A stretch of DNA of 7,735 bases, from NCBI GenBank assembly GCA_003157575.1, contig PMKA01000312.1, forward strand, positions 1-7,735. Reading direction: 5' to 3'. A program made the translations under genes and the position numbers. Shown here one piece after another: positions 6,543 to 7,735 of this stretch. The stretch is from Opitutia bacterium. GTDB taxonomy: Bacteria; Verrucomicrobiota; Verrucomicrobiia; Opitutales; Opitutaceae. How positions within the stretch are numbered: position 1 is the stretch's first letter; each line of letters starts with the position of its first letter. Below the pieces are notes generated by a model. The model was not told where the DNA came from. It did not search any database and saw nothing but the letters and a program-made list of their open reading frames with translations.

Positions 6543-6611
6543 GGGGTGCAGGAATTCATGGGCGCGCTTACACAAGCTCGCAGGCGATGCCTGTTGTCGC
6601 CCGCAACCCCC
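6542..6611. repeat. Long-range inverted repeat in the convergent junction
   Basis: GGGGGTGC (6542-6549) can pair with GCAACCCCC (6603-6611) with one bulged A. Inside lie two competing small hairpins: CAGGC-GAT-GCCTG (6581-6593) and GGCGA/TCGCC (6583-6601). It borders the stop of the minus-strand TPR gene, so it would form in the 3' end of that transcript. No T-run is seen. Confidence 0.3.
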
Positions 6612-6618
6612 GCGCATG

Positions 6619-7644
6619 TCAGTCGCCGAGGCCTGTTTTGATCAAATCGACCTCGCGCGGGGTCAGGAGGGACGGATCGCTCCTTCCCAGCAACGCCCGC
6701 GCTTCGGCCTTGTGTCCGGTCCCTGCCAGAGCAAGTCCATAGGCGAAGGCGAGTGCGGGTGATCTTTCCGCTTCGGCCGCCTTCGGCGCAAGCAGGGCGA
6801 GCGCGTCGCCAGCACGGCCATCCATGAATGTCACGAACGCCCGTGTTGCCAGATAGGTCAGGTTTTGCGGGTCGTGCGCCAGATTCTCGTTGGCGAGCTC
6901 TTCAACCAGTCTCCCTCCGTTGCCGGTGAGCGCGGCGAAGTAGACGTAATTGTTGGACACATCCGCATCCTGCGGGTGCGCAAAATGCAGCTGCTTAAAC
7001 GCCCGATATTGCCCCTCGGCGTCGCGGTGCAATTGATAATGACGCGCGAGTGTGCCCAGTGCGGCAATGGCGTTCGGCCCGCCCTGATCCGCTGCGGCCC
7101 ACCACAGGATCTCCGCCTCGTCGACAAGCCCCCACGTGAAGATCGTGTCGCCGGCGAAAAGCGCATGACCGCTGTTCGCCCCGGCGTGCCCGCGCAAAGA
7201 GCGCCAGAGTTCGTCCGCCCTGGCCTTGTCTCCGAGCGCACGGGCGGCCTGCATGCCATAGGCCCAGCGGAGAAAATCGACGTCGCCCCAGTCTCCCTGT
7301 CGTGTCCGGTCCCGCAGCTCCGGCCATGCTTGCGTCCGCCGCAGCGCCTCCGCGCCGACCACGGCGAGGGGCGGGCGCTTCAGACCTTCCGGCGGCAGGG
7401 TCTTCATCCACGCAACGGCGTCCGCACTGCGGCGAATCTGATTGAGCCAGCCGACCAGCTGGGCTGCCGCCTGGGGGGTGACCGCGTGGTTCTTTTCCAG
7501 GATGGCCAGCGCATCCGCGAAATGGCGTTCGTCGGCCCTCGCCATCGCCGCCAGGCAGTTCGGCATGTCGCCCACGGTGCATCCGGGATGGGCGCGCAAC
7601 GCCTCGGCCCATTGCAGCATCGCCGGCCGTTCGTCGCGAGCCAT
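6619..7644 (-). CDS. TPR-like helical repeat protein, probably the C-terminal part of an interrupted gene
   Basis: 341 residues from ATG (7644-7642) to TGA (6621-6619). It is almost entirely helical, with Ala/Leu-rich helix pairs of the tetratricopeptide type. Examples: DALAILEKN...AAAQLVGWLNQIRRSADAV (about 44-77), ARALGDKARADELWRSL (134-150), ALGTLARHYQLHRDAEGQYRAF (195-216), and the last repeats at about 265-320. TPRs are protein-binding scaffolds; the partner is unknown. No signal peptide or membrane segment is present in this part. The start is doubtful: no Shine-Dalgarno sequence precedes it, and the frame continues upstream past a single TGA (7651-7653) into sequence that also reads as helical-repeat protein. 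Either translation restarts at this ATG just after the TGA, or this is the downstream part of a pseudogene. It converges on the exported-protein gene. Confidence 0.78.
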   Translation of the reverse strand: MARDERPAMLQWAEALRAHPGCTVGDMPNCLAAMARADERHFADALAILEKNHAVTPQAAAQLVGWLNQIRRSADAVAWMKTLPPEGLKRPPLAVVGAEALRRTQAWPELRDRTRQGDWGDVDFLRWAYGMQAARALGDKARADELWRSLRGHAGANSGHALFAGDTIFTWGLVDEAEILWWAAADQGGPNAIAALGTLARHYQLHRDAEGQYRAFKQLHFAHPQDADVSNNYVYFAALTGNGGRLVEELANENLAHDPQNLTYLATRAFVTFMDGRAGDALALLAPKAAEAERSPALAFAYGLALAGTGHKAEARALLGRSDPSLLTPREVDLIKTGLGD

Positions 7645-7650
7645 GGCGTC

Positions 7651-7735
7651 TCAGAGCAAGGTGCGCAGCGCAGTCGCGCCCCATTCTCGATTGGCAGTCC
7701 ACTTTCCGAGCAAATCCAATCCCCGTTTCCGCTCC
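7651..7735 (-). pseudogene. Upstream fragment of the TPR gene, ending at an in-frame TGA and cut by the window edge
   Basis: In the same frame as the gene at 6619-7644, the 27 codons before the TGA (7653-7651) encode a helical, TPR-like stretch that includes WTANREWGATALRTLL and would run straight into DAMARDERPAMLQW of the next part. The joined sequence reads as a normal helix pair. A single C-to-T change turning CGA (Arg) into TGA would explain the stop. Alternatives are a sequencing error, or a separate upstream TPR gene that truly ends here with tight translational coupling to the next start. Everything upstream is outside the window. Confidence 0.5.

Overview
The window reads as high-GC bacterial DNA, most likely from a Verrucomicrobium, plausibly of the Opitutales/Opitutaceae type. 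This is inferred from gene style and not from any search. The clues are a giant Ser/Thr kinase of the PEGA plus FGE-sulfatase (SUMF1) type, a secreted protein with a PEP-CTERM-like sorting tail, a TPR protein, and start codons without clear Shine-Dalgarno sequences.

Layout. (1) Positions 1-4998, plus strand: one very large gene whose 5' end lies outside the window. It encodes a Hanks-type kinase domain, five PEGA-like repeats, an FGE/SUMF1-like domain, one transmembrane helix, a charged helical stalk, three more PEGA-like repeats and a second FGE/SUMF1-like domain. (2) Positions 5133-5259, minus strand: a complete tRNA-Ala(GGC) with encoded CCA and a textbook intrinsic terminator. (3) Positions 5260-5573: a 314-base gap with several inverted repeats, one of them (ATTGT-ACG-ACAAT) ending six bases before the next start codon. 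(4) Positions 5574-6479, plus strand: a 301-residue exported Thr/Gly/Asn-rich protein with a signal peptide and a divergent PEP-CTERM-like tail (PEV in place of PEP, then a hydrophobic stretch and RRRR). (5) Positions 6480-6618: a structured convergent intergenic region. (6) Positions 6619-7644, minus strand: a helical-repeat (TPR-like) protein. Its frame continues upstream to the window edge as plausible protein and is broken by a single TGA at 7651-7653.

How the parts relate. The kinase looks like a one-protein transmembrane sensor. The kinase and one PEGA-FGE module should be cytoplasmic, and a second PEGA-FGE module should be outside the inner membrane. The exported protein would belong to the exosortase/PEP-CTERM surface-sorting pathway if its variant tail is recognised. 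No exosortase, regulator or phosphatase is visible here, and no operon links the genes: they are separated by a tRNA on the opposite strand and by a convergent junction. I see no transposase, integrase, CRISPR array or phage gene. The most interesting items are the duplicated, membrane-straddling kinase architecture, the interrupted TPR gene and the atypical sorting tail.
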